Assembly (NCBI GenBank): GCA_964402175.1
Contig: CAYOBN010000016.1
Location: 12,134 to 76,133 of the forward strand
Source: JAWKUK01 sp964402175
Lineage (GTDB): Bacteria > Planctomycetota > UBA1135 > GCA-002686595
Direction: 5' to 3'
DNA length: 64,000 nucleotides
In this document: piece by piece, positions 44,385 through 51,994 of the stretch
Layout of the letters: each line of letters starts with the position of its first letter
Numbering within the stretch: the stretch's first letter is position 1
Program-made: the position numbers and the translations under genes
The notes under the pieces: model-generated
Databases searched by the model: none
The model's input: the letters and a program-made list of their open reading frames with translations, nothing else
Told to the model about the DNA's origin: nothing

Positions 44385-45308
44385 ATGCAGATCCCCCACG
44401 ACCCCCTCGTCCCGCGGAGCTTCGGTCTTTCCGTCGCGCTCTTCGCCCTCGCACCCATCGTCGGCGCTGTGCCCCAGGTCGACGTCACCGTGCGCGCCGA
44501 GATCGACGGCCGTAGTCGGCTGGTGCTCGCCGGTGACACCGCCACGTGGCAGCACTTCGACTTCGCAAGCCCCGGTCGCCTCGACTGCGATATCGGCGCC
44601 CCGGTCCAGCCGACCTTGATCGACGGGGTCGTGTGGTTCCCGACGTGGCCCGACGTGCCGACGTGCGAGAACCGCGACTGCGGCGGATGCACGAGCGACA
44701 CCTGGATCGGCATACCGAACCCGCTCCCCACGAGCCTCTTCACACCGACGCTCTCGGTGCAGCAAGCGCGAGGCGAAGTCACGCTCGTCGAGCTGCCCTC
44801 GATCGCCAACGGCTACCGTACGGTGATCGAGTTCAACGACAACGGTCTCTCGGGCGACGCCTGGTACGAGGTCACGTTGAGCACGGGCAGCTCCGGCGGC
44901 TCGGTGCGTTACTGCACCAGCACCGCGAACTCCTCTGGAGCCCCCGCGCGCATCGACTTCACGGGCAGCCGCTCGATCTCGGCCAACGACACCCACCTGA
45001 CCGCCGCAGGCTGCCCGGCGGGCCACGCCGCGCTCTTCCTCTACGGCAGCGCGCCCGCAGCGATCCCCTTCGGCGGCGGAACCCTGTGCATCAGCCCATT
45101 CACCCCGGGCCTCTTCCGCCTGCAACCGGTGCAGCTCGTACGCTTCGACGGCACCCTGGACCTCTGGCTAGACATCGCCAACCTGCCCCCGACAGGAGCG
45201 ATCACCGCGTCCTCCGTGTGGCACTTCCAAGTCTGGTTCCGCGACGTCGGCCCCGGCGGCGCGCGGACGAACCTGAGCGACGCGATCGCGATCGAGTTCA
45301 TCGGCTGA
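44385..45308 (+). CDS. Secreted protein with planctomycete-type 'YCTSTANS' domain
   Basis: 307 aa. It starts with MQIPHDPLVPRSF and a hydrophobic signal (GLSVALFALAPIVGAVP), then a beta-rich domain with Cys pairs (CENRDCGGC). A C-terminal ~150-residue module begins VRYCTSTANSSGAPARIDFTGS and contains AALFLYGSAPAAIPFGGGTLC. I recognise this module from many secreted proteins of marine planctomycetes (Poly30/Engelhardtia-like), where it is usually an uncharacterised C-terminal domain. No catalytic motif seen. Confidence 0.8.
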   Translation: MQIPHDPLVPRSFGLSVALFALAPIVGAVPQVDVTVRAEIDGRSRLVLAGDTATWQHFDFASPGRLDCDIGAPVQPTLIDGVVWFPTWPDVPTCENRDCGGCTSDTWIGIPNPLPTSLFTPTLSVQQARGEVTLVELPSIANGYRTVIEFNDNGLSGDAWYEVTLSTGSSGGSVRYCTSTANSSGAPARIDFTGSRSISANDTHLTAAGCPAGHAALFLYGSAPAAIPFGGGTLCISPFTPGLFRLQPVQLVRFDGTLDLWLDIANLPPTGAITASSVWHFQVWFRDVGPGGARTNLSDAIAIEFIG

Positions 45309-45454
45309 ACGCAGAGCAGAGAGGCCGCGCCGCCACCCGCCGCGAGCGGCCCGCTCGACACTCGGCGAGCGCGGCGAGGCAGCCCGACGAGCGCGGCCCA
45401 CCTGGCCGCGCAGAGCAAGCAATGCAACAGAACCGCCACGCGCGCGCCCCTGAT

Positions 45455-45513
45455 ACGACAATCGCTTCGTAAGGTCCGGTCTTATGAAAGGGCCTAGAGG
45501 TTCGGCCCCCGGG
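45455..45513 (+). repeat. Left imperfect direct repeat flanking mcrBC, with stem-loop
   Basis: The core is TTCGTAAG (45466-45473), a 7-nt loop, and CTTATGAA (45481-45488): an 8-bp stem with one G-T position. About 19 nt before and 20 nt after the core resemble the repeat at 48849-48902 in the same orientation, ending in GGTTCGG in both. It sits in the 337-bp gap between the secreted-protein gene and mcrC, which otherwise holds no gene. Confidence 0.55.
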
Positions 45514-45645
45514 CTGTGACGCCCCTTCGCACCTACCGTGAAGGCGCAGCCCTGGGTCCGGTTCCGCCTTCTCCCTTGCGAACCGTACGGCAGCATCCTG
45601 AGCAGGTCGTAACGTTGGCGGGTCCAAGCCGCAAAGCGTCGAGCG

Positions 45646-47061
45646 TCAGCGGCTGTCCACCGGGCCCGCGAGGAGCTCACGCCATTCCGCCAGAGCCCGC
45701 TCGCGCTGCTCGAACGTCTGAAAGCCGAACGGCAGGCCGATCAGCAACAACCGAAGACGGCGCCGCCCTGCAGCAATCGTCGCGAGACCAGGGCGAGTGG
45801 AGGGCTCTGTCGGCGACTCGGGATAGACCAAGATCGAGTCAATCTCGTCGACATCCTCGAGCGCCGCATAGGCGAGCGCCTGGTGCAGGTCAGCGCGATG
45901 GGCGTCCTGGACCGCTGCGCTGAGCCGCGACCAACCATCGCGTCGCAGCAGTTGCAGGTGGGCTTTGTACTTCGCATCGATCCAAACGGCGCGGCCCGGT
46001 GCGTGCAGGCCGCTGTCCGGTATCAACATCCGCATCGAGCTCGTCGAGGTCGTCCAGTTCAGGCGGCGCGCGGTCTCTCCCCGGCGCAGCGCCACCAGTC
46101 CACAGCGCGGCGCAAGGTCCGCGACGAATCGATCGACCCAAGCTTCCCAGACCTCTTCGACGGCCAGATCCCAGGCCATCCCGTCCAAGACGCGTGAGCC
46201 TCCGAGGCCGCGCTCCTCTGCGATCCACCCCATCGCCTGGGTCGCCTCTGCGACCCAAGCGCTGTCACTGGCACGTGGCTGCACAACTGGCCGCCGCACT
46301 CCGCCATCGCCGATCGCGGTGCGCAGCTCCGCGACGCGGGCGCGCAAGACACGCGCAGCGCCGAGCTCGCCCAGGGCCGCCAAGTCTTCGTCGAGCCGCG
46401 CCAAGGTCCACCGCACCGCCGCCATCAGCTCGGGGTCGTCATCGGGTTCCGAGAAGTGGCAGGGGAAAGCCGTCCAGCGTCCGCGCGGGACGTGCTGCGT
46501 GGCCCAGCGTGTCCAGTCGATACGCCCCCTGGGGCCAGTACGAACCTCCGCACGCGGTACGAATCCGCGCCTCTGATGGTGCAACAGAGCCTCGAGACGC
46601 CTCACCACGGGCGCCGCGAGCAGCCACGTAGGCACCTCACGCGCGGACCCCGGCACGAGCGGTGCACCACCGAGGACAGGCTCGACCTCGAAGGCGATAT
46701 CGCCGAGGACAGCGCCCATCGCGGGCCAACGAAAGCGCGGCTCGACCAAGACGCCCGCGACGACGCGGCGCGTCTTGGGCGACAGCAACGGGATCGCGCC
46801 GACGCGGCCGCCTGGTGTGAGGCGCATCGCAAATCCGCCGCGCGACTCGATCGTAGCCGAGATCTCGAGGCGCAGAAGCTGCGCTCGATTGGCATCGACG
46901 AACGCGTCCGCCCAGCGCTCGCCGTCGACCTGCAGCACTTTGCCGTCGAGTCGCACCCCCTCGCCGTGATCGCGGACACGCAGGAGCGGTCTCTGCGAAG
47001 GCGGCAGCGGCAAGCCGCGCTCTGCCCGTGCGCGCCCAAGGCTCGTCCGTACCCGTGTCAC
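45646..47061 (-). CDS. mcrC: McrC-like nuclease subunit of McrBC
   Basis: 471 aa from GTG 47061, overlapping the mcrB stop (GTGA). The C-terminal half contains a PD-(D/E)xK nuclease core: an acidic residue in MLIPDSGLHAPGR and Asp362/Lys364 in WIDAKYKAHL, followed by a helix with LHQALAYAALE. The N-terminal part is beta-rich as in McrC. It partners with the McrB-like GTPase to cut DNA with modified cytosine (type IV restriction). It is longer than E. coli McrC (~350 aa), with extra N-terminal sequence. Confidence 0.88.
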   Translation of the reverse strand: MTRVRTSLGRARAERGLPLPPSQRPLLRVRDHGEGVRLDGKVLQVDGERWADAFVDANRAQLLRLEISATIESRGGFAMRLTPGGRVGAIPLLSPKTRRVVAGVLVEPRFRWPAMGAVLGDIAFEVEPVLGGAPLVPGSAREVPTWLLAAPVVRRLEALLHHQRRGFVPRAEVRTGPRGRIDWTRWATQHVPRGRWTAFPCHFSEPDDDPELMAAVRWTLARLDEDLAALGELGAARVLRARVAELRTAIGDGGVRRPVVQPRASDSAWVAEATQAMGWIAEERGLGGSRVLDGMAWDLAVEEVWEAWVDRFVADLAPRCGLVALRRGETARRLNWTTSTSSMRMLIPDSGLHAPGRAVWIDAKYKAHLQLLRRDGWSRLSAAVQDAHRADLHQALAYAALEDVDEIDSILVYPESPTEPSTRPGLATIAAGRRRLRLLLIGLPFGFQTFEQRERALAEWRELLAGPVDSR

Positions 47062-48548
47062 GCGAGCTCCATGAGCCGGGACTCGATACGATCCGCAAGC
47101 CCTGCGATCGCCTCGGACGCGCCTCCGCACATCCGCTCGTCGAGGTAATCCCGCAGCAACGGCAGGAGCTCGAGGCGCAAACGTCGCGCGATCCGCGCTT
47201 CGCGAGCGTCACTCGCGAGGTCTGGCCGCGGATCCAAGAAGTACGCGTGCCCTGGCACGATCCGCAAGGTCTCGTCGTCGGCGAACTCCGCGAACGTGTG
47301 GATCGTGTCGGTGAAGAGCTTCGTCGCGAGCTCGCTGCCCTTGGCCGCGACCACCTCGAGGTCCGGCCAGACCTCGACGAACGCGAAGCGGCGCCGGATG
47401 GCGACGTCCATTCGCGCGATCGAGCGATCAGCCGTGTTCCGAGTCGCCAACACGGACAGGCCTGGCTGCAACTGCAACGTCTCCGGATGTCCTGCCGGGA
47501 CGTGGGGCAAGTCGACGGCACGTCCGAGCTCACCCGACTCGAACAGGAGGATCGCCTCTCCCAAGACGCGCCCGAGGTCTGCACGGTTGAGTTCGTCGAT
47601 GACGAGCACGTGCTCGCGCTCGGCCGCGGCCTGGTTCGCGCGCAACAGGTCACCCGCGCGGACCTCGAACGCCAAACCGCCCGCAACGGGCCGCGGAAAC
47701 AGCCCGACGACGAAATCCTCGTACGTGCGCGCCGGATGGAACTGAATCCGCGTCGCTGACCCGATCGTGTCCGCGATGCGCCACGCGAGCCGAGTCTTGC
47801 CCGTACCCGGCGGACCTTCCAGTACGACAAAGCGCCGCTCGCGCAGGAGATCCAGCACGCTGCTCTCCTCACAGCGCGGGAAGATGGCGCCCGCGATATC
47901 GCGCGTACGCTGCTCCCAGCGCTTCTTCGCATCGCCCGTCAGCGGTGTGCCGTGCTCTTCGAAGAAGAGGTCCAGCAAGTCCGCGACCCGCTCCGCATCC
48001 TCAGCGCCCCGGACGGGCGTCGCGGCGTAGATCACACGCGCGTAGGACCTGAGGGCCGCAGGTATCTCCGGCCAGCCATCGGCGACAACCTCGGGGACTC
48101 CAGCGACCAGATCGAGCAGATCCGGTTTGACCCAAGTCCGCCCCCCATGCAACCGCGATAGGGCCTTCAGCCTCCGCCGATGCCCGGGCCTCCCCAGGAT
48201 GTGCGCGTCCGCGCCGAACCCATCGGTCCCGATGACGAGCACCGCGACGCTGCCCCCCTCACCTGGAAACCAAACGAGCGAGGTCCCTTGGTACGGCCCA
48301 GAGGTCGGATTCTCGGCCGTGATCCAGCCCGCGTACGAAGCCGCATCGGCTTTCTTCTGCAGGTTCACGCGCAACTGGTATGCGTCGCGGTGATGCGCCG
48401 CGCTGTGGCAGCGTTCGTCATAGACCCGCCCGAGGAGGCCGCGCACTTCATCGGGCCGCTCCATCAGGCCCCAGTTACGCCCCTGGCCCATTCCAGAGAC
48501 GAGCTCGTCGAAAGCGGGGGTCCTTGAGTTCGGCGTTTGTGTAGCCAT
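47058..48548 (-). CDS. mcrB: McrB-like AAA+ GTPase subunit of McrBC
   Basis: 496 aa from ATG 48548. A distinct N-terminal domain (~1-200) should read the DNA modification; it has YQLRVNLQKK and GWITAENPTSGPYQG. The AAA+ core has Walker A GPPGTGKT (245-252), Walker B VLVIDELNRAD (314-324) and the McrB hallmark NTADRS (371-376), followed by IARMDVAIRRRFAF. McrB hydrolyses GTP and translocates DNA to bring McrC into cutting position. It forms a two-gene unit with mcrC. The flanking repeats suggest the pair moves as a module. Confidence 0.93.
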   Translation of the reverse strand: MATQTPNSRTPAFDELVSGMGQGRNWGLMERPDEVRGLLGRVYDERCHSAAHHRDAYQLRVNLQKKADAASYAGWITAENPTSGPYQGTSLVWFPGEGGSVAVLVIGTDGFGADAHILGRPGHRRRLKALSRLHGGRTWVKPDLLDLVAGVPEVVADGWPEIPAALRSYARVIYAATPVRGAEDAERVADLLDLFFEEHGTPLTGDAKKRWEQRTRDIAGAIFPRCEESSVLDLLRERRFVVLEGPPGTGKTRLAWRIADTIGSATRIQFHPARTYEDFVVGLFPRPVAGGLAFEVRAGDLLRANQAAAEREHVLVIDELNRADLGRVLGEAILLFESGELGRAVDLPHVPAGHPETLQLQPGLSVLATRNTADRSIARMDVAIRRRFAFVEVWPDLEVVAAKGSELATKLFTDTIHTFAEFADDETLRIVPGHAYFLDPRPDLASDAREARIARRLRLELLPLLRDYLDERMCGGASEAIAGLADRIESRLMELA

Positions 48549-48848
48549 GGCGTGCGGATTGCAGCAAATCCGACGCCACAACTCGAGCTCCCCATCGCAG
48601 AACCCGCGGAGATCACCGCGGCGGGACGTTCGGCACGCCGAAGAGGCGCTCTCCGGTCACCGTATTCATGGACTTACGTGGCGTCCAGCGCCTCTGCTTG
48701 CACGCTGCGTCGAAGTGCGTGGAGGTAGGCGCGATACGCATACTCGCGCCCGCGCGCGCTCGCCGTGAGTGTCCTAAGCCAGACTTCGCAGGCCGTTGCG
48801 CTGTCGCTCCCCGGCTTATGCAACAAAGACGGCACCCGCGCCCCCGCT

Positions 48849-48902
48849 ACACAACAACTGTTTCATAAGCGCCTGACTTACGAAACAGTCCCGCGGTTCG
48901 GG
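48849..48902 (+). repeat. Right imperfect direct repeat flanking mcrBC, with stem-loop
   Basis: CTGTTTCATAAG (48858-48869), a 7-nt loop and CTTACGAAACAG (48877-48888) form a 12-bp stem with one mismatch. Core arm length and loop length are the same as at 45466-45488, and the core arms read on the minus strand are identical to the left copy. The surrounding 48,549-49,009 region contains no convincing gene. Confidence 0.55.
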
Positions 48903-49009
48903 CGGAGTCGGGCGACCTGCGCCGCCCGGCTGGCGGGCGTGCCCCGAGCTGGCGTCCCCGCGCGCCGGAGGGGACCTCGGGCCCAGCTTGCATACGGAGC
49001 CGCGTGTCC

Positions 49010-49444
49010 TCAGCCCCGCCGACGTCGCCCGGCCAAGCTGGGCATGAGACCGAACAGCAGCTGACCCGCGAGACCGAGCTGAGCCGCCGGCTCGCGGTAC
49101 AGCGCAAAGTGCTCGAGCGGCGTCCGCCCGGCGAGCGACACGGAGAGCACGAGCTCTGCCGCCAGCAAGAGCCCGAGCGCCACCGCGCCCATGACGAGGC
49201 GCGGCCCAATCCGCGGAATCACCCTCGAGCGATCGGCGATCCGCGTGCAGGCGAGCCACGCAACGGTGAGGATGACCGGCAGCTCGACGAGCACCGCGAC
49301 CGTCTCACCCAGCCGCCCCTGCAACCAGAGGACCCGCACTACGCCCAGGACGAACCCCGCGCTGAAGACGACCGCGAAGTAGGTGCAACCAGCCAGCAGA
49401 GCTGGACGCAACACATGGGCTGCGTGGGCGTTCGGCGGATTCAT
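49010..49444 (-). CDS. Four-helix integral membrane protein, unknown
   Basis: 144 aa with four predicted TM helices: RPALLAGCTYFAVVFSAGFV, VAVLVELPVILTVAWLAC, LVMGAVALGLLLAAELVLS and the C-terminal LAGQLLFGLMPSL. Segments such as GFVLGVVRVLWLQGRLGE and LEHFALYREPAAQLGLAGQ are typical of an uncharacterised bacterial membrane family. There is no link to its defence neighbours in the sequence. Confidence 0.8.
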   Translation of the reverse strand: MNPPNAHAAHVLRPALLAGCTYFAVVFSAGFVLGVVRVLWLQGRLGETVAVLVELPVILTVAWLACTRIADRSRVIPRIGPRLVMGAVALGLLLAAELVLSVSLAGRTPLEHFALYREPAAQLGLAGQLLFGLMPSLAGRRRRG

Positions 49445-49699
49445 GGTGTGGGGTCACGCGCGCGCGTCACGTCGGCGTGGCGCGGGGATTCGAGCGGAGC
49501 CGAGCGCCTCAACCCGCTGCTGCCGTCGGCGCTCCGTCGCCGCCACAGGGTACAACGGAATCAAGCCGCGTTGGCTGCGACCTACGAAGTCGCCCTCTCC
49601 CACTCGCCTCCTCGAGCCCCTCACCGTCGGACGCGGTGGGCGCCCCGGTTACGTAACGTCGAAGCTCGCGCGACATGCCGACTCCTTCCCTGCTTCGCC

Positions 49700-49960
49700 T
49701 TGGCCCTTGAAGCGAGCGCTTCGACGTAGGGGCTGATCGTCGTCCTGATACGACGGACCTCCGCCACACGCTCCAGTTGAGTGGACTCTCGCCGCTCTCG
49801 TGTGCAGCACGATCCGATGGATGTCGAGCCTGAACGTTCTCCGGCACCGGAAGCTGTCGACCATCCTGCGTAGGGGCTTGCTGAACCACCGGACAGTGCG
49901 CGAGAGCAACATCCGTCCGGAGTTCTGCGCGATGCGCCCTCTGATCGGCAGCGCGCGCGA
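49700..49960 (-). pseudogene. Decayed AbiEi C-terminal fragment (left of AbiE)
   Basis: One frame reads STQLERVAEVRRIRTTISPYVEALA, like the AbiEi C-terminus (ACRVQTVLRPYLEALS in the intact gene). Another frame just upstream reads SRTVRWFSKPLRRMVDSFRC and RRTFRLDIH, matching the TDPARTVADCFKFRS and RIGVDVA region. The two parts are out of frame and the N-terminus is missing, so this is a broken relic. The DNA is alignable with the second relic at 51,725-51,990. Confidence 0.65.
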
Positions 49961-50085
49961 TGAGCGGCGACCGCGCCCAACGCCGGAGCGCGAGCGAGAC
50001 TTTGTCCTGCCATAGTTGAGAGGATCACGACGAATCGCGCACCATGTCAACGGACACTAGCGATCATTGCACAGCGTCGGCTCCG

Positions 50086-50946
50086 CTAGGCGCGTCTCGC
50101 TAGCTCGAGAACAGGCCACAGCCATGCCCTCAGCGCCGCGACGACCTCACCCAGATCGAGTTCACGCTCGCCACCCGCTTTGACCAGAAAAGCCCGCCAT
50201 TGGGTCTGTTTCACGGCATCCGCGGCGAACTCGTCGGAAAGCCCGACGGGAAGCGAGGACGGGATAGGGGTGCCACGCCGGAGGAACGTGGCGGCCACGG
50301 CAGCGACGAGCGCCTCGTCGAACGCAAAGCTCCGCCGAATCCAGTCGAGGTCATACAGATCCTTCATCCTGCTGGTCGTGATGCCCAGCACCACGAGCGC
50401 CTCCAGCTTCTCGGCGACGACGGACTCGGGCGCATAAGCCTGGATGCGAGGGCGAGGCAGGTCTAGCAAGCTACCGAACTCCACGACATGCGGCGAAGGA
50501 ACAACAGCGTCGCCGAAGCCGATGTCGACCTGGACCTTGAATCGGGCGCCCGCGAGGTCGCAGGGTACGACGACGCGAACACCGGCATAGACTGCCTCCA
50601 TGCGAATGTGCGCACCTGTGACGCCTTCGACGTCGAAGAGCATGCCATCCTCGAGGCAGGTCACCGAAGCGATCTCGCGGAACACGGCGACGAGGCGGTC
50701 CAGGTCGGGATTGCCTCGTCCGAGTAAGTCGAGGTCCTTGGTTGCACGGTGCGGCTTGCCCATCCACAGCGTGAACAATGTCGCGCCCTTCAGGACGAAG
50801 TCTGCCGAGTGATCGCTCGCCGAAAGCCTGTACAGCAGGCGTTCGATGGCAAAGCGGACAAGCAATCGCTGGAAGTCATCCCCCTCTCGGCGGGCGCGCT
50901 CGAGCAGGCGTGCACGTACCGATCGCGCGTGGTCCTTGCCAGTCAC
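50086..50946 (-). CDS. AbiEii nucleotidyltransferase toxin
   Basis: 286 aa from GTG 50946, overlapping the AbiEi stop (GTGA). The nucleotidyltransferase core is visible: ADFVLKGATLFTLWMG followed by ATKDLDLLG with Asp71 and Asp73, and later Lys in AYAPESVVAEKLEALVVLG and RMKDLYDLDWI. AbiEii toxins are GTP-binding nucleotidyltransferases (DUF1814) that stop growth of phage-infected cells; with AbiEi they form a type IV toxin-antitoxin and abortive-infection system. Length and order are standard. Confidence 0.93.
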   Translation of the reverse strand: MTGKDHARSVRARLLERARREGDDFQRLLVRFAIERLLYRLSASDHSADFVLKGATLFTLWMGKPHRATKDLDLLGRGNPDLDRLVAVFREIASVTCLEDGMLFDVEGVTGAHIRMEAVYAGVRVVVPCDLAGARFKVQVDIGFGDAVVPSPHVVEFGSLLDLPRPRIQAYAPESVVAEKLEALVVLGITTSRMKDLYDLDWIRRSFAFDEALVAAVAATFLRRGTPIPSSLPVGLSDEFAADAVKQTQWRAFLVKAGGERELDLGEVVAALRAWLWPVLELARRA

Positions 50947-51545
50947 GACAGCGCCTCGAGGTAGGGCCGCAGCACGGTCTGGACCCGGCAAGCACCAGCC
51001 ATCTCCCACAGCGCATCGCGCCCGCCGCGATAGCGCGCGACATAGTCCCGCAGCGCGGCGATGGCGACATCCACGCCGATCCGCGAGCGGAACTTGAAGC
51101 AATCCGCGACGGTGCGAGCCGGATCGGTCACCGCGACGTCGACCCCCTCGATACGGTGGCGCCGAACGCCGAGCGCTAGGAAACGCGGCGCCGTCCACGT
51201 GACCTCCAGGCGAGGCGAACCCAGCGTTGGCGCGCGGCGGCCCGTGCGGACCGCGATCCAGACGGCCGCCGGCAGCTCGTCGGTCAGCTCGTGGAAGGCC
51301 AGCGCCGAGAGGAGGTTGACCACTCCGCCCGGCACACGAGCGCTGACTTCCACGAGCGAGTGGTGCGGTGTGACCTCGGCGTCGGGACGCGCGTACAGCC
51401 CACGTCCGACCCGCACCAGCGCGCCCTGCTCGACCAGGCGGCTGAGGACGGTGCGCGGGATACCGAGCGAGTCGAGCTCGCGCGCGCGAAGCACGCCGCG
51501 GCGGCGGGCGAGCGCGAGGATCTGGTTGGGCTGGGTCGCGGCCAT
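50943..51545 (-). CDS. AbiEi antitoxin and autoregulator
   Basis: 200 aa. The N-terminal winged helix (ILALARRRGVLRARELDSLGIPRTVLSRLVEQGALVRVGRGLYA) binds the promoter; the C-terminal domain (TDPARTVADCFKFRS, RIGVDVAIAALRDYV, VLRPYLEAL) provides antitoxin function. Complete and in normal order ahead of AbiEii. Negative autoregulation through inverted repeats upstream is known for this family. Confidence 0.93.
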   Translation of the reverse strand: MAATQPNQILALARRRGVLRARELDSLGIPRTVLSRLVEQGALVRVGRGLYARPDAEVTPHHSLVEVSARVPGGVVNLLSALAFHELTDELPAAVWIAVRTGRRAPTLGSPRLEVTWTAPRFLALGVRRHRIEGVDVAVTDPARTVADCFKFRSRIGVDVAIAALRDYVARYRGGRDALWEMAGACRVQTVLRPYLEALS

Positions 51546-51578
51546 GATACGAAACTACATCACACGTCTGTATGTATC
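51546..51578. promoter_or_regulatory. Candidate AbiEi operator / abiE promoter region
   Basis: GATAC (51546-51550) and GTATC (51574-51578) with imperfect inner complementarity (ACATCACA / TGTATGT) lie immediately upstream of the AbiEi start. This AT-richer stretch stands out from its surroundings and fits the known cooperative binding of AbiEi to inverted repeats at its own promoter. Confidence 0.35.
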
Positions 51579-51724
51579 GCCTTATCGTAACATCGCTCGA
51601 TGGCGCCCAAAGCGTGACGGTGGGGACCGCGCCGAGAAACCACGGGCCTTTCCGGTTGATGGAGCCTCGGCGCTGCCCTGGGGGCGGTCATGGCTCGATC
51701 CGAGGCAGCTCGACCTGCGCGCGC

Positions 51725-51990
51725 TTCGAGGTAGGGCCCCATCACCGTCCTGCTACGACAGACCTCCGCCACTCGCTCCAGTTGCGCGACACTCGGTTTT
51801 TCTTGTGCGCGGCCCGTCACGCAGGGCCCCGATCGCGACGTCGAACCCGAGCTTGCTCCGATACCGGAAGCGGTCGACCACCGTACGCGCGGGATCGTCG
51901 AGGCGAACGCGGACTCCGTGGACCGTGCGCGAGGTGACGCCCTCCGTCAGCATCCGTCCCGAGCACCGCACCATCCGGACCCTGATCGGT
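51725..51990 (-). pseudogene. Decayed AbiEi C-terminal fragment (right of AbiE)
   Basis: One frame encodes TVHGVRVRLDDPARTVVDRF then RYRSKLGFDVAIGALRDG, aligning with the intact AbiEi (VDVAVTDPARTVADCFKFRS). A second frame nearer AbiEi encodes VAQLERVAEVCRSRTVMGPY then LEA, the family C-terminus. Frames differ and there is no N-terminal HTH. DNA similarity to the relic at 49,700-49,960 is high around CGGACCTCCGCCAC. Confidence 0.7.
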
Positions 51991-51994
51991 GCCC

